From MTP4 sp052056915 (GTDB lineage: Archaea; Halobacteriota; Methanosarcinia; Methanosarcinales; Methanosarcinaceae), in NCBI RefSeq assembly GCF_052056915.1, contig NZ_CP195119.1, positions 2,170,001 through 2,234,000 on the forward strand: a stretch of DNA of 64,000 bases, written 5' to 3'. Position 1 is the first letter of the stretch. Each line of letters opens with the position of its first letter. Positions 26,429 to 33,617 of this stretch are shown here, piece by piece. Position numbers and translations under genes: made by a program. The notes under the pieces were generated by a model. It was given only the letters and a program-made list of their open reading frames with translations. It searched no databases and was not told the origin of the DNA.

Positions 26429-27229
26429 TCAGCCAGCGATATCCGAAAAGTTAGATGAGGACTCCAACCTTTCAATTACCTCATACCCGCAGAACCTGCA
26501 TCTAAAATATCTGGTAAAAGTAATCGTTTCACCCATAAAATGTTTTTTTGTTAACTTATCTTCTTTTTTAAATTCTTCATATGCACGCTTTCTTCCGCAT
26601 CCTGCACATTTAATTCTGTTCAACCAGAAACTCCCAATTCCATCCCCCTTTTCAGCAAGAAGCCCTTCAGAGCCTGTTCTTGCATCTTCAGAACCACAAT
26701 ATCTGCATTTCCAGTACCTGGTAATTTCAATCGAGTAGCTTACAGGACTGCTTATTTCCCTGAAATCCGGGATTCTGGATTCATCACAGGCAAATTTTCG
26801 ACCGCACCTTTTACATTGAACATCATGCAGGCACTCGGAAACTTCAGAAGATTGATACTTAAAATAAAAGGGCAAATAGCAGAAACTCCATATTAATACG
26901 AATAGAAACCCCAAAGAGAAAGGAATATCAGGCAGTAAAGAAACTAGCCGCATTGACAAAACTGAAGATAAAAATATCCCCATAACCTCCAAAAAAGGAT
27001 ATGCTTTTCCAGCAATCAAAACACTCCTTTCACCAAATTTACTGAGAAGATAGGGAGCGAACTTTTTACGGAAGAAACCAGTCTTGAATTCTCCTTTGTA
27101 AGAAATGATATAAGTATTCGAAGAAGGAATATGCTGAACTGTTATAGAGTAGTCTTTACCAGACTCATATTTTATGGGAATTGATAATTCTACAATGTCA
27201 TCCAACCTGATCCAACCCTGATTAGACAA
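26429..27229 (-). CDS. Double-zinc-ribbon membrane protein (paralogue 2)
   Basis: A 266-residue protein. It has a beta-rich N-terminal domain (residues 1-60, SITVQHIPSSNTYIISYKGEF), two hydrophobic helices (about 85-125) and two zinc-ribbon-like modules (CKRCGRKFAC with CRYCGSED; CAGCGRKRAY with CRFCGYEV). In the second module one expected Cys is Tyr (RKRAY versus KNAAC in paralogue 1). It aligns with 20984-21850 from YKGEFKTGFF onward. The family is unknown to me. The two copies flank the RloB/AAA genes, so duplication or insertion between them is possible. Confidence 0.7.
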   Translation of the reverse strand: MSNQGWIRLDDIVELSIPIKYESGKDYSITVQHIPSSNTYIISYKGEFKTGFFRKKFAPYLLSKFGERSVLIAGKAYPFLEVMGIFLSSVLSMRLVSLLPDIPFSLGFLFVLIWSFCYLPFYFKYQSSEVSECLHDVQCKRCGRKFACDESRIPDFREISSPVSYSIEITRYWKCRYCGSEDARTGSEGLLAEKGDGIGSFWLNRIKCAGCGRKRAYEEFKKEDKLTKKHFMGETITFTRYFRCRFCGYEVIERLESSSNFSDIAG

Positions 27230-27557
27230 TTATCTGTTCAAAATGGATACTATTTTAACAAATAAATAATGTTCCATTTCAACAATTAAACATTACCAGT
27301 TTACGAGCGGCTTTTCCCTTTGCAATGCCCTGAAAGAAGAGGAGAAAAAACTGTGTTCCATTTTTACAACTCTATTTTTATATTTTGCCCGGGGGACGCT
27401 AGAAGCAAACCGAGGCTACGTTCAAAAACCCCACCCCAAAAAATGAACTTCAACCCTCTGCCCCGCTCACTTCAACAACAAAGCCCTGTGTAAAGCAAAT
27501 TGATTTACATCCCAACAACCGTAAAAACAACCCGGAAACCAAACCGAGCCCCAAACC

Positions 27558-28127
27558 ATGCCCCGAATAAAGCTCTACATCGCCTGCAGCCTCGACGGCT
27601 ACATAGCCCGCTCCGACGGAAGCATAGACTGGCTCCCCGACCCCGGACAAAACTCCGATACCGACTACGGCTATTCCGAATTCTACGCCTCAATCGGCAC
27701 GGTCCTCATGGGCAGGAAGACCTACGAACAGGTCCTGAGCTTTGGAGTCCCCTGGCCCTACGGAGAAAAAAAGACCTATGTTTTCACCCGCCAGTCCGGA
27801 AAAGAAGGACCTCTACCCCTCGAAAAGAACGTCGAGTTCGTCTCCGGGGACATCGGGAAATTCGTGCGCCAGCTAAAGGAAAATACGGAGGAGGATATCT
27901 GGCTCGTTGGAGGGTCACAGATAATCAAGGTCTTTCTTGAGCAGGACCTTGTGCAGGATTTGATTATTTTCGTGGTGCCGATTATTCTGGGGGGCGGAAT
28001 TCCGCTGTTTGATAGGATCGGGAAGGAGATAGGGTTGAGAGTTGTGGGGACGGAGAGGTATGAGGGTGGGATGGTGAGGTTGGAGTATGAAGTGATAGAA
28101 AGGGAATATTTATGGACAGTTACATAA
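27558..28127 (+). CDS. Dihydrofolate reductase-like RibD C-terminal domain protein
   Basis: A 189-residue protein of the DHFR/RibD superfamily. Its motifs are KLYIACSLDGYIARSDGSIDWL, LMGRKTYEQV near residue 50, DIWLVGGSQIIKVFLEQDLVQDLI and PIILGGGIPLF. These proteins bind NADPH; this subfamily (YyaP/YwjB type) has no firmly assigned substrate. The gene shows no Shine-Dalgarno. The 328-base gap upstream holds a fragment of the dispersed repeat and nothing else recognisable. Confidence 0.85.
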   Translation: MPRIKLYIACSLDGYIARSDGSIDWLPDPGQNSDTDYGYSEFYASIGTVLMGRKTYEQVLSFGVPWPYGEKKTYVFTRQSGKEGPLPLEKNVEFVSGDIGKFVRQLKENTEEDIWLVGGSQIIKVFLEQDLVQDLIIFVVPIILGGGIPLFDRIGKEIGLRVVGTERYEGGMVRLEYEVIEREYLWTVT

Positions 28128-28203
28128 TTGTTTACATAATCAATTTCTGAGGCTATAAAAAACAGGCAAAGAGAACAGATCAATCATTTAAAAGTTACTT
28201 AAT

Positions 28204-29574
28204 TCAATAGTTTAGAACTATTTCAGTATTGTTATTTACTTTATCTGGATCAAAATAACCATCAAAGAGATGAACAAAATATTTTACTATGTATGGTTCC
28301 TCGGTATAAAGCCCAGTTTTTCCACCGCTTATACCCCCACTGCTTACGATTAAAAGCAATTCTCTATCATTTACAATTAGAATCCTAAAATTTTCTAAAT
28401 TTTGTTTACTCCAGTTTATTTTGCCTTTCTGTTCTAATTTATTGAGATCAGAAAGGGTGTTCTCGTATTTTTTTTCTTTACCTAACGTATTTATTTCTAA
28501 ATTTAATCCATTTAAATAATTAGTAAATATTCGCCCAAAGAATCTGGCAAACTTAACAAGAAAATTTTGCCCTTCGGGGTCCAAACTTAAATAATAATCA
28601 TCCAAGAACTTAGCTAATGTTCCAGGCTCCTTTCCTCTAAGAAAACGATAATAATCATCCAAATCAAGTTCAGATGCATGTTCTGTAGGTATGCCTTCAA
28701 CGGGGTGATCTTTTTTAAATACGTAAGGAGCAATTATTTTGAAATCAACTTTTTTCTCATCTAAAAGTGTATTGATGTTACCACTTATATCTTTAAAACC
28801 AACAAGTGTTCTAGAAATTACTTTTATAGATTTAATCTCATCTTGTGAAGACGATTGATTTTGGGTTCTTTCTCTATAAACCATAATATTCATTTTACGA
28901 TAGATATTTTCTTTACCACTAATAGAAACGAAATTAGAGTAGAATTTCTCAAGAGAAGTAGGCAAAGATCTTTTAGTAGGTTCACCCATCGTTAGTAAAT
29001 ATTCACCAAAAAAAGAATTTGCAAAGGAACCTACAAGAATATAACCGGCACAGTTTTTCAAAAAAATAGAAACCTCTTTTACATGGTTAAAAGCACTTGG
29101 ATAGAGATTTTTAATGATGTTATAAAGATCAAATTCAAAACACATAGAATCAATTGCACCGCAAACATTTATGAAAAACATTATTGATGCCAAAGAACCT
29201 AAAATTGCAGTGTATTGTTTTCCATACATGTAACCTTGTTCCCTCGTGATAATCCGGGCAACAAAACAAAAGCTTAGAGCAGACGCAGAGACAATAGGAA
29301 AAACATTAGTCGTGTCCATGGATGATAATTTGGAAAAAAATAGTTGATAGATAATATAAGCAAATAAAATAGTACCGAAAACATATCCAAAAAATAAAGA
29401 AATTACTTTTGTAGGATTAATTGAAAAATCAGCATTTATAATCCTTATCAAAAGTCTATTTACAATGCCTGCAACTACTTTAATATATAAATAAGGGACA
29501 AAGATCGAGATAAAAAATATGAAAAAGATTTTAATAATGGAAGATAATTCAAATGTGAAAAACGATAGAGCCAT
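28204..29574 (-). CDS. Unknown membrane protein with large C-terminal cytoplasmic domain
   Basis: A 456-residue protein, not recognised. The first 200 residues hold about five membrane helices (12-36, 58-82, 90-108, 122-142, 170-190). Residues 200-456 are soluble. They include RILIVNDRELLLIVSSGGIS followed by GLYTEEPYIVKYFVHLFD, a pattern reminiscent of catalytically dead phospholipase D-like sensor domains. No HxK motif is present, so enzyme activity is doubtful. The gene is much richer in A+T than the metabolic genes and stands between the RloB/AAA and hsd genes, which suggests transfer and possibly a defence effector. Both points are inference. Confidence 0.6.
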   Translation of the reverse strand: MALSFFTFELSSIIKIFFIFFISIFVPYLYIKVVAGIVNRLLIRIINADFSINPTKVISLFFGYVFGTILFAYIIYQLFFSKLSSMDTTNVFPIVSASALSFCFVARIITREQGYMYGKQYTAILGSLASIMFFINVCGAIDSMCFEFDLYNIIKNLYPSAFNHVKEVSIFLKNCAGYILVGSFANSFFGEYLLTMGEPTKRSLPTSLEKFYSNFVSISGKENIYRKMNIMVYRERTQNQSSSQDEIKSIKVISRTLVGFKDISGNINTLLDEKKVDFKIIAPYVFKKDHPVEGIPTEHASELDLDDYYRFLRGKEPGTLAKFLDDYYLSLDPEGQNFLVKFARFFGRIFTNYLNGLNLEINTLGKEKKYENTLSDLNKLEQKGKINWSKQNLENFRILIVNDRELLLIVSSGGISGGKTGLYTEEPYIVKYFVHLFDGYFDPDKVNNNTEIVLNY

Positions 29575-29908
29575 TTGCCGTGTATTGACCCTAAATGTAT
29601 AAAAAGATTTTTAAATAGTATTTTGGAAAATTATATTCTTATTATTCATTAGGAATCTTTTCGAGACATATAAAATTATAAAAATCAGAAAAAATGAATA
29701 CAGAAATAAGCAGAAAAATTTCCAGAAAAAAAATAAAAAATGATTAACTATAGTCAAAACGCAATGTTTGAAGATAACATGTTGAATTATTTCCAACATT
29801 AAAATGCTCTGAGCTTTTAAGTAAGGATTAGCTATAAATTAATCATGCATAAAACTATATCAAAAAAGTAGGCATTTAGGAAGGGGTGTAAATGTGAAAA
29901 ATTACGGC

Positions 29909-30142
29909 TTAAAGATTGGAACTTGAGTCTTTTCCAAACAATTGATGCAAGATGAAAATAACCATCATCAAAAGTATTATATTCACTTCAAGTTCTAAAG
30001 AAATCAAATCTATAGAATAAAAAATCCAAGAAAGGATAGCTATCGCAGCTGCTACAGTGGAATAACAAATAGAATCCATAAAAAAGACGAGACCTGCAAG
30101 ATTTTTTCCTTTTTTTCCAGAATTTTTCCCCTTACTTTCCAT
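29909..30142 (-). CDS. Small two-helix membrane protein
   Basis: A 77-residue protein starting MESKGKNSGKKGKN, a lysine-rich head followed by two hydrophobic helices (FFMDSICYSTVAAAIAILSW and LEVNIILLMMVIFILHQLF). The frame extends upstream to 30214, but TCGGTGATTTT precedes the ATG at 30142, so I use the shorter start. The family is unknown. It lies in the AT-rich segment. The 334 bases downstream (29575-29908) contain no convincing gene. Confidence 0.5.
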   Translation of the reverse strand: MESKGKNSGKKGKNLAGLVFFMDSICYSTVAAAIAILSWIFYSIDLISLELEVNIILLMMVIFILHQLFGKDSSSNL

Positions 30143-30235
30143 AAAATCACCGATTCCATAAAAATTTGCCAGTCCAGCCTTTAACACCAATTTGGTATAG
30201 ATGTAATTGATCATATAAATAACTTTATACTTAAG

Positions 30236-30245
30236 TCAACGTTGA
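30236..30245. promoter_or_regulatory. Perfect 10-bp palindrome TCAACGTTGA
   Basis: The palindrome is flanked by AAGTCAACGTTGAGTCAATG and lies upstream of the small membrane protein and the divergent 39-codon frame. It shares the TCAAC/GTTGA core with the operator at 33583-33600 upstream of the RHH gene, so the same protein might bind both. Confidence 0.35.
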
Positions 30246-30352
30246 GTCAATGTATATCTATGTTTAGGCAAGAAATGTATAAATAGGTTTTCAGATTAAA
30301 ATAATAAACGGTAATATGCTACTCTATAATATTTAAAGTGATTTTTGTTAAT

Positions 30353-30472
30353 ATGAGGGGAGAAAAATCAAGTTTACCTGATAAGAGAGAAAGGGATGTT
30401 GAGAACGTACTAAAAATACCTATAAAAATAGAAATTATAAACAATAAAGTTGAAAAAAATAGTAAAAAATAA
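30353..30472 (+). CDS. Possible 39-residue hydrophilic protein
   Basis: An ATG-started frame of 39 codons (begins MRGEKSSLPDKRERDVENV, ends in a lysine-rich tail) in the 285-base gap between the small membrane protein and hsdM. No Shine-Dalgarno precedes it; AGTGATTTTTGTTAAT does. The family is unknown. It is highly charged and could be a small regulator or chance. It is kept because little else explains this gap. Confidence 0.25.
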   Translation: MRGEKSSLPDKRERDVENVLKIPIKIEIINNKVEKNSKK

Positions 30473-30499
30473 GAATCATTGAGAAATAATGGATAATAT

Positions 30500-32020
30500 T
30501 CAGATATTTCCCTTCAATGTCCCCATCAAATCATCGACTCCTGCTTTTATCTTATCCTCCAGAACACCGATTTTCTGCAGAATAACCTCCGGCTCTTCAT
30601 ACTCAATCTCTTCATACTCGATCTCCTTATATTTCGAGAGACTCAAATCATAATCATTCTCTTTGATCTCCTCAAATGGTACAAAGAAACACTTTGCCTT
30701 CCGATCCTCAAACTTTTCAGTATCCCTTTTCTTAAACTTCTCAACGATATCCGGAATATCCCCCTTCCCATCTATGCGAGTCCTCTTATCATCCAGCGTG
30801 AATCCATCTTCTTCCATCTTATAGAACCAGACCTTTTCCGTAGGTTCACCTTTGGTAAAGACAAGAATTCCCGTGGATACTCCCGCATAAGGCTTGAACA
30901 CCCCGGAAGGCATGGAAATAACCGCATCGAGCCTACATTTTTCAAGCAGTTTTTGTCGTATCTGCTTGTGAGCCTTTGAATTTCCGAACAGGACCCCATC
31001 AGGCACAATCACCGCACAGCGCCCGCCTGTCCTGAGCAAGTTGTACATGAGTTCAAGGAAGAGGATCTCGGTCTTTTTGGTAGAAATGACCAACCTATCA
31101 CTCATTTCTGAAGCGTCAATGCTCCCCTTGAAAGGCGGATTTGCCAGTACCACATCATAGCAGTTATCTTCACTGTACCGCTTTGAAAGTGTATTTTTAA
31201 GTTGGATGTTTGGGTTCGTGATCCCGTGCATCATCAGGTTCATGAGCGAAATCTTTACCATCATCTGCTCAAAATCGAAACCGTAAATGGTGCTTTCTTT
31301 CAAAGTTTCCCATTGCTTGACACTCAATTTGTCCCCTTTGAAATTGCCTTCAGCCCCATCATCATAAATTTTAATAAACTCCTCAGAGGTATTGCTCTTC
31401 AGGATATGCTCATAAGCCCCCACAAGGAACCCCGCAGTCCCGCATGCCGGATCCACAATTTTCTCTCCGATTTTTGGGTCTGCTAATTCCACCATCATCT
31501 TTATGACATGCCTTGGAGTCCTGAACTGTCCGTTTTTCCCTGCAGTTTTCAGTTCAGAAAGGAGGTACTCATAAATGTCACCCTTAGCATCACGGTTCTG
31601 CTCCTTTATTTTAAGATCGTTAATGGTTTTTACAGCTGAAATAAGAAGAGAGCCGGTAGGAATTGCAAAAACAGCATCTTTCATGTACCTCCGGTATAAA
31701 GAATTTTCCTCACCAAGGTTTCTCAAGAAAGGAAAGACCTCATCTCTAACATGGCTCAGAGCCTGTTCTGCAGGGTAACCTGTCCAATCAGACCATTTGA
31801 AATCTTTACGGTATTTTCCTTTCTTATCTACGAATATGGTTTCGTACTTCTCCCCTCTCAATAGGGCATTTTGTTCTCTTTCATTCTCCTCATCTTCGAG
31901 GCGTTTCATAAAGATTAGATAAGAAATTTGTTCAATAGCCTCAAGAGGATTGGAAATTCCTCCACTCCAGAATTTATCCCATAACTGGTTTATTTTTGAT
32001 TTGAGTTCCGATTCTAACAT
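30500..32020 (-). CDS. hsdM: Type I restriction-modification DNA methyltransferase (M subunit)
   Basis: A 506-residue N6-adenine methyltransferase. An N-terminal HsdM helical domain (residues 1-130) is followed by motif I DPACGTAGF at 190-198 and the catalytic NPPF at 294-297. KNGQFRTPRHVIKMMVEL, typical of HsdM, is near 162. With HsdS it methylates the recognition site. The ATG overlaps the end of hsdS by 7 bases. It is the last gene of the RHH-hsdS-hsdM unit. Confidence 0.95.
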   Translation of the reverse strand: MLESELKSKINQLWDKFWSGGISNPLEAIEQISYLIFMKRLEDEENEREQNALLRGEKYETIFVDKKGKYRKDFKWSDWTGYPAEQALSHVRDEVFPFLRNLGEENSLYRRYMKDAVFAIPTGSLLISAVKTINDLKIKEQNRDAKGDIYEYLLSELKTAGKNGQFRTPRHVIKMMVELADPKIGEKIVDPACGTAGFLVGAYEHILKSNTSEEFIKIYDDGAEGNFKGDKLSVKQWETLKESTIYGFDFEQMMVKISLMNLMMHGITNPNIQLKNTLSKRYSEDNCYDVVLANPPFKGSIDASEMSDRLVISTKKTEILFLELMYNLLRTGGRCAVIVPDGVLFGNSKAHKQIRQKLLEKCRLDAVISMPSGVFKPYAGVSTGILVFTKGEPTEKVWFYKMEEDGFTLDDKRTRIDGKGDIPDIVEKFKKRDTEKFEDRKAKCFFVPFEEIKENDYDLSLSKYKEIEYEEIEYEEPEVILQKIGVLEDKIKAGVDDLMGTLKGNI

Positions 32021-33174
32021 ACTAATTCACCTCTGAAGGCTTTCTGCATGAGGGCATTGAAGAGAGAATCAATATTATTTTGTGATTGTTTTTGATTAAC
32101 TTGCATTTTTTTCGTATCCTCTACTAAAGTTGCAAATTTTTTTTGTAGAAGCATCGGAGGGATTGGAATAGATATTTTTTTTACATTTCCTGCAGTAATA
32201 TTTTTTTTAGCTGTTCTTGTTACTGATTTTTGTAACAACAATTGCCCACCATAAGAAGTCATGAAATGGAACAAATAAATAGGATTCAAGTTGAAACCAT
32301 CCGCTTTTATCCTTAAAAGGTTTGGACTTATGTTTGCACCGACTAAATTAAAGGTATTGACCAAACCAATTCTCTTAGCAGTAGATCCATCACCTCTTAC
32401 TGCCATAACTATATCATTAAATTCCAATATCGTTCGAGGAAACTTATTGTTAATTTTGGAGTCAAAAAACACGTAGTTTGAAACATCAGGATCAAGTGGA
32501 CCATCTGGTAGTATATTCGAAATTCGAACGATTGGAGTGCCTTTTTCAATATAATCAATTCCATAAAAAGTAGGGTAACGATATATTTCACTACAAACCT
32601 TTTCAAGTGGAATTAAATTCCATTCCATTTCATTCTTCCCCGGAGACCCAAACATCTCCAAAAAAGTGCTTTTCAAAAACTCGTCGGCCAGCTCATCGGC
32701 TTCTTTTCTCCATTCCTTGAGTTTTTCGGCTTTTTCAAGGATGGAAACAATTTTCTGTTGAGTTTTTAGATTTCTGGGGAAAGGTACTACAATATTCTGA
32801 ATATAATTCTTTGAAATATGTTTTAAACCTGCACCTTTGAATCCTGCTTCTAAAAGGTGCATATTAGTAATCAAATAATAATTGACATACTTCAAAAGGA
32901 TCTGGTTATCGGTTTTTTTTGCAACAAGACAGTCAGTACTCGTAGAAAACTTATCATTTACATAGTGTACACTAGCGTTTCCCCCAGTCCCGAATACTAA
33001 AAATTCTCCATCAAAAGTGAAAGAATCTATGTATTTGCTTTGCACGTTACTTGAATTGAAAAATTTGTAAGTACCTTTATTTTTCCCTTCTGATGCTTTG
33101 AACTTTGACTTCTTTTCAAAAGAAAATAGTTCTCCGAATTTTAAGGAAGTCCACTCATCAGGTAATTTTTTCAT
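32014..33174 (-). CDS. hsdS: Type I restriction-modification specificity subunit
   Basis: A 386-residue HsdS with two target-recognition halves. The first is near 1-130, closed by the conserved helix IVSILEKAEKLKEWRKEADE. The second is near 175-340, closed by QKKFATLVEDTKKMQVNQKQSQNNIDSL-type sequence. The boundary repeats NIVVPFP and ISIPIPP mark the two halves. The DNA target cannot be read from sequence. It overlaps the RHH gene by 4 bases (ATGA) and hsdM by 7, which implies translational coupling. Confidence 0.92.
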   Translation of the reverse strand: MKKLPDEWTSLKFGELFSFEKKSKFKASEGKNKGTYKFFNSSNVQSKYIDSFTFDGEFLVFGTGGNASVHYVNDKFSTSTDCLVAKKTDNQILLKYVNYYLITNMHLLEAGFKGAGLKHISKNYIQNIVVPFPRNLKTQQKIVSILEKAEKLKEWRKEADELADEFLKSTFLEMFGSPGKNEMEWNLIPLEKVCSEIYRYPTFYGIDYIEKGTPIVRISNILPDGPLDPDVSNYVFFDSKINNKFPRTILEFNDIVMAVRGDGSTAKRIGLVNTFNLVGANISPNLLRIKADGFNLNPIYLFHFMTSYGGQLLLQKSVTRTAKKNITAGNVKKISIPIPPMLLQKKFATLVEDTKKMQVNQKQSQNNIDSLFNALMQKAFRGELVC

Positions 33175-33545
33175 TTTCCACCTCTCAAAATAATTCCTGG
33201 CACTGCCACAGACCCGTCTTTTGATTTTCCGATGAAAGCTATCCTTTCATCCAGAGCAACGACAAGGGTACTCACCAAATCTTCCAGAAAATCAGAAGAA
33301 ACACTTTTCACAACATCGATTTCTTCCCCGGTGTCGCGTTCAATTGCCCAGGTGAAGCTGTCGGTTTCCCTGTTGTAGTGGATTTTGTTTTTTCCAGCAA
33401 CGGTGCTCGGAATGGGAGACTCCATTTCACGCAGGATCAGTTCCCTGATCAGGCCTGCGGGAGAGATACCTTTGCGTTCGCAAAAAGCTTTGAACCTGGA
33501 GACCTCATCGATTGGCATCTTTGCCGATACAGACTTGAATTCCAT
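33171..33545 (-). CDS. Ribbon-helix-helix protein inside the type I cluster
   Basis: A 124-residue protein. The first 45 residues look like a ribbon-helix-helix DNA-binding fold (VSAKMPIDEVSRFKAFCERKG, then SPAGLIRELILREME). The remainder (WAIERDTGEEIDVVKSVSSDFLEDLVSTLVVALDERIAF) is of unknown fold. It heads the RHH-hsdS-hsdM unit. A TTTATATA box sits about 25 bases upstream, with a perfect inverted repeat just behind it. The simplest reading is an autoregulator of the methylase half of the system. No Shine-Dalgarno is visible, so a short-leader or leaderless message is likely. Confidence 0.7.
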   Translation of the reverse strand: MEFKSVSAKMPIDEVSRFKAFCERKGISPAGLIRELILREMESPIPSTVAGKNKIHYNRETDSFTWAIERDTGEEIDVVKSVSSDFLEDLVSTLVVALDERIAFIGKSKDGSVAVPGIILRGGK

Positions 33546-33582
33546 AAGGAGAAGTAAACACTAAAAGTATATAAATATTTGT

Positions 33583-33600
33583 TGTCAACCTATGTTGACA
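33583..33600. promoter_or_regulatory. Perfect inverted repeat, likely RHH operator
   Basis: TGTCAAC (33583-33589), 4-base spacer, GTTGACA (33594-33600). On the minus strand it lies immediately upstream of AAATATTTATATA, the TATA box of the RHH gene, which starts at 33545. A dimeric repressor bound here would block promoter access. Confidence 0.65.
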
Positions 33601-33617
33601 CACATTCTGGCAGGAAT

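Noticed and set aside
29611..29799. Minus-strand 62-codon hydrophobic frame
   Set aside because: It is Phe-, Ile- and Leu-rich because the segment is nearly all A and T. No Shine-Dalgarno and no charged flanks typical of real small membrane proteins.
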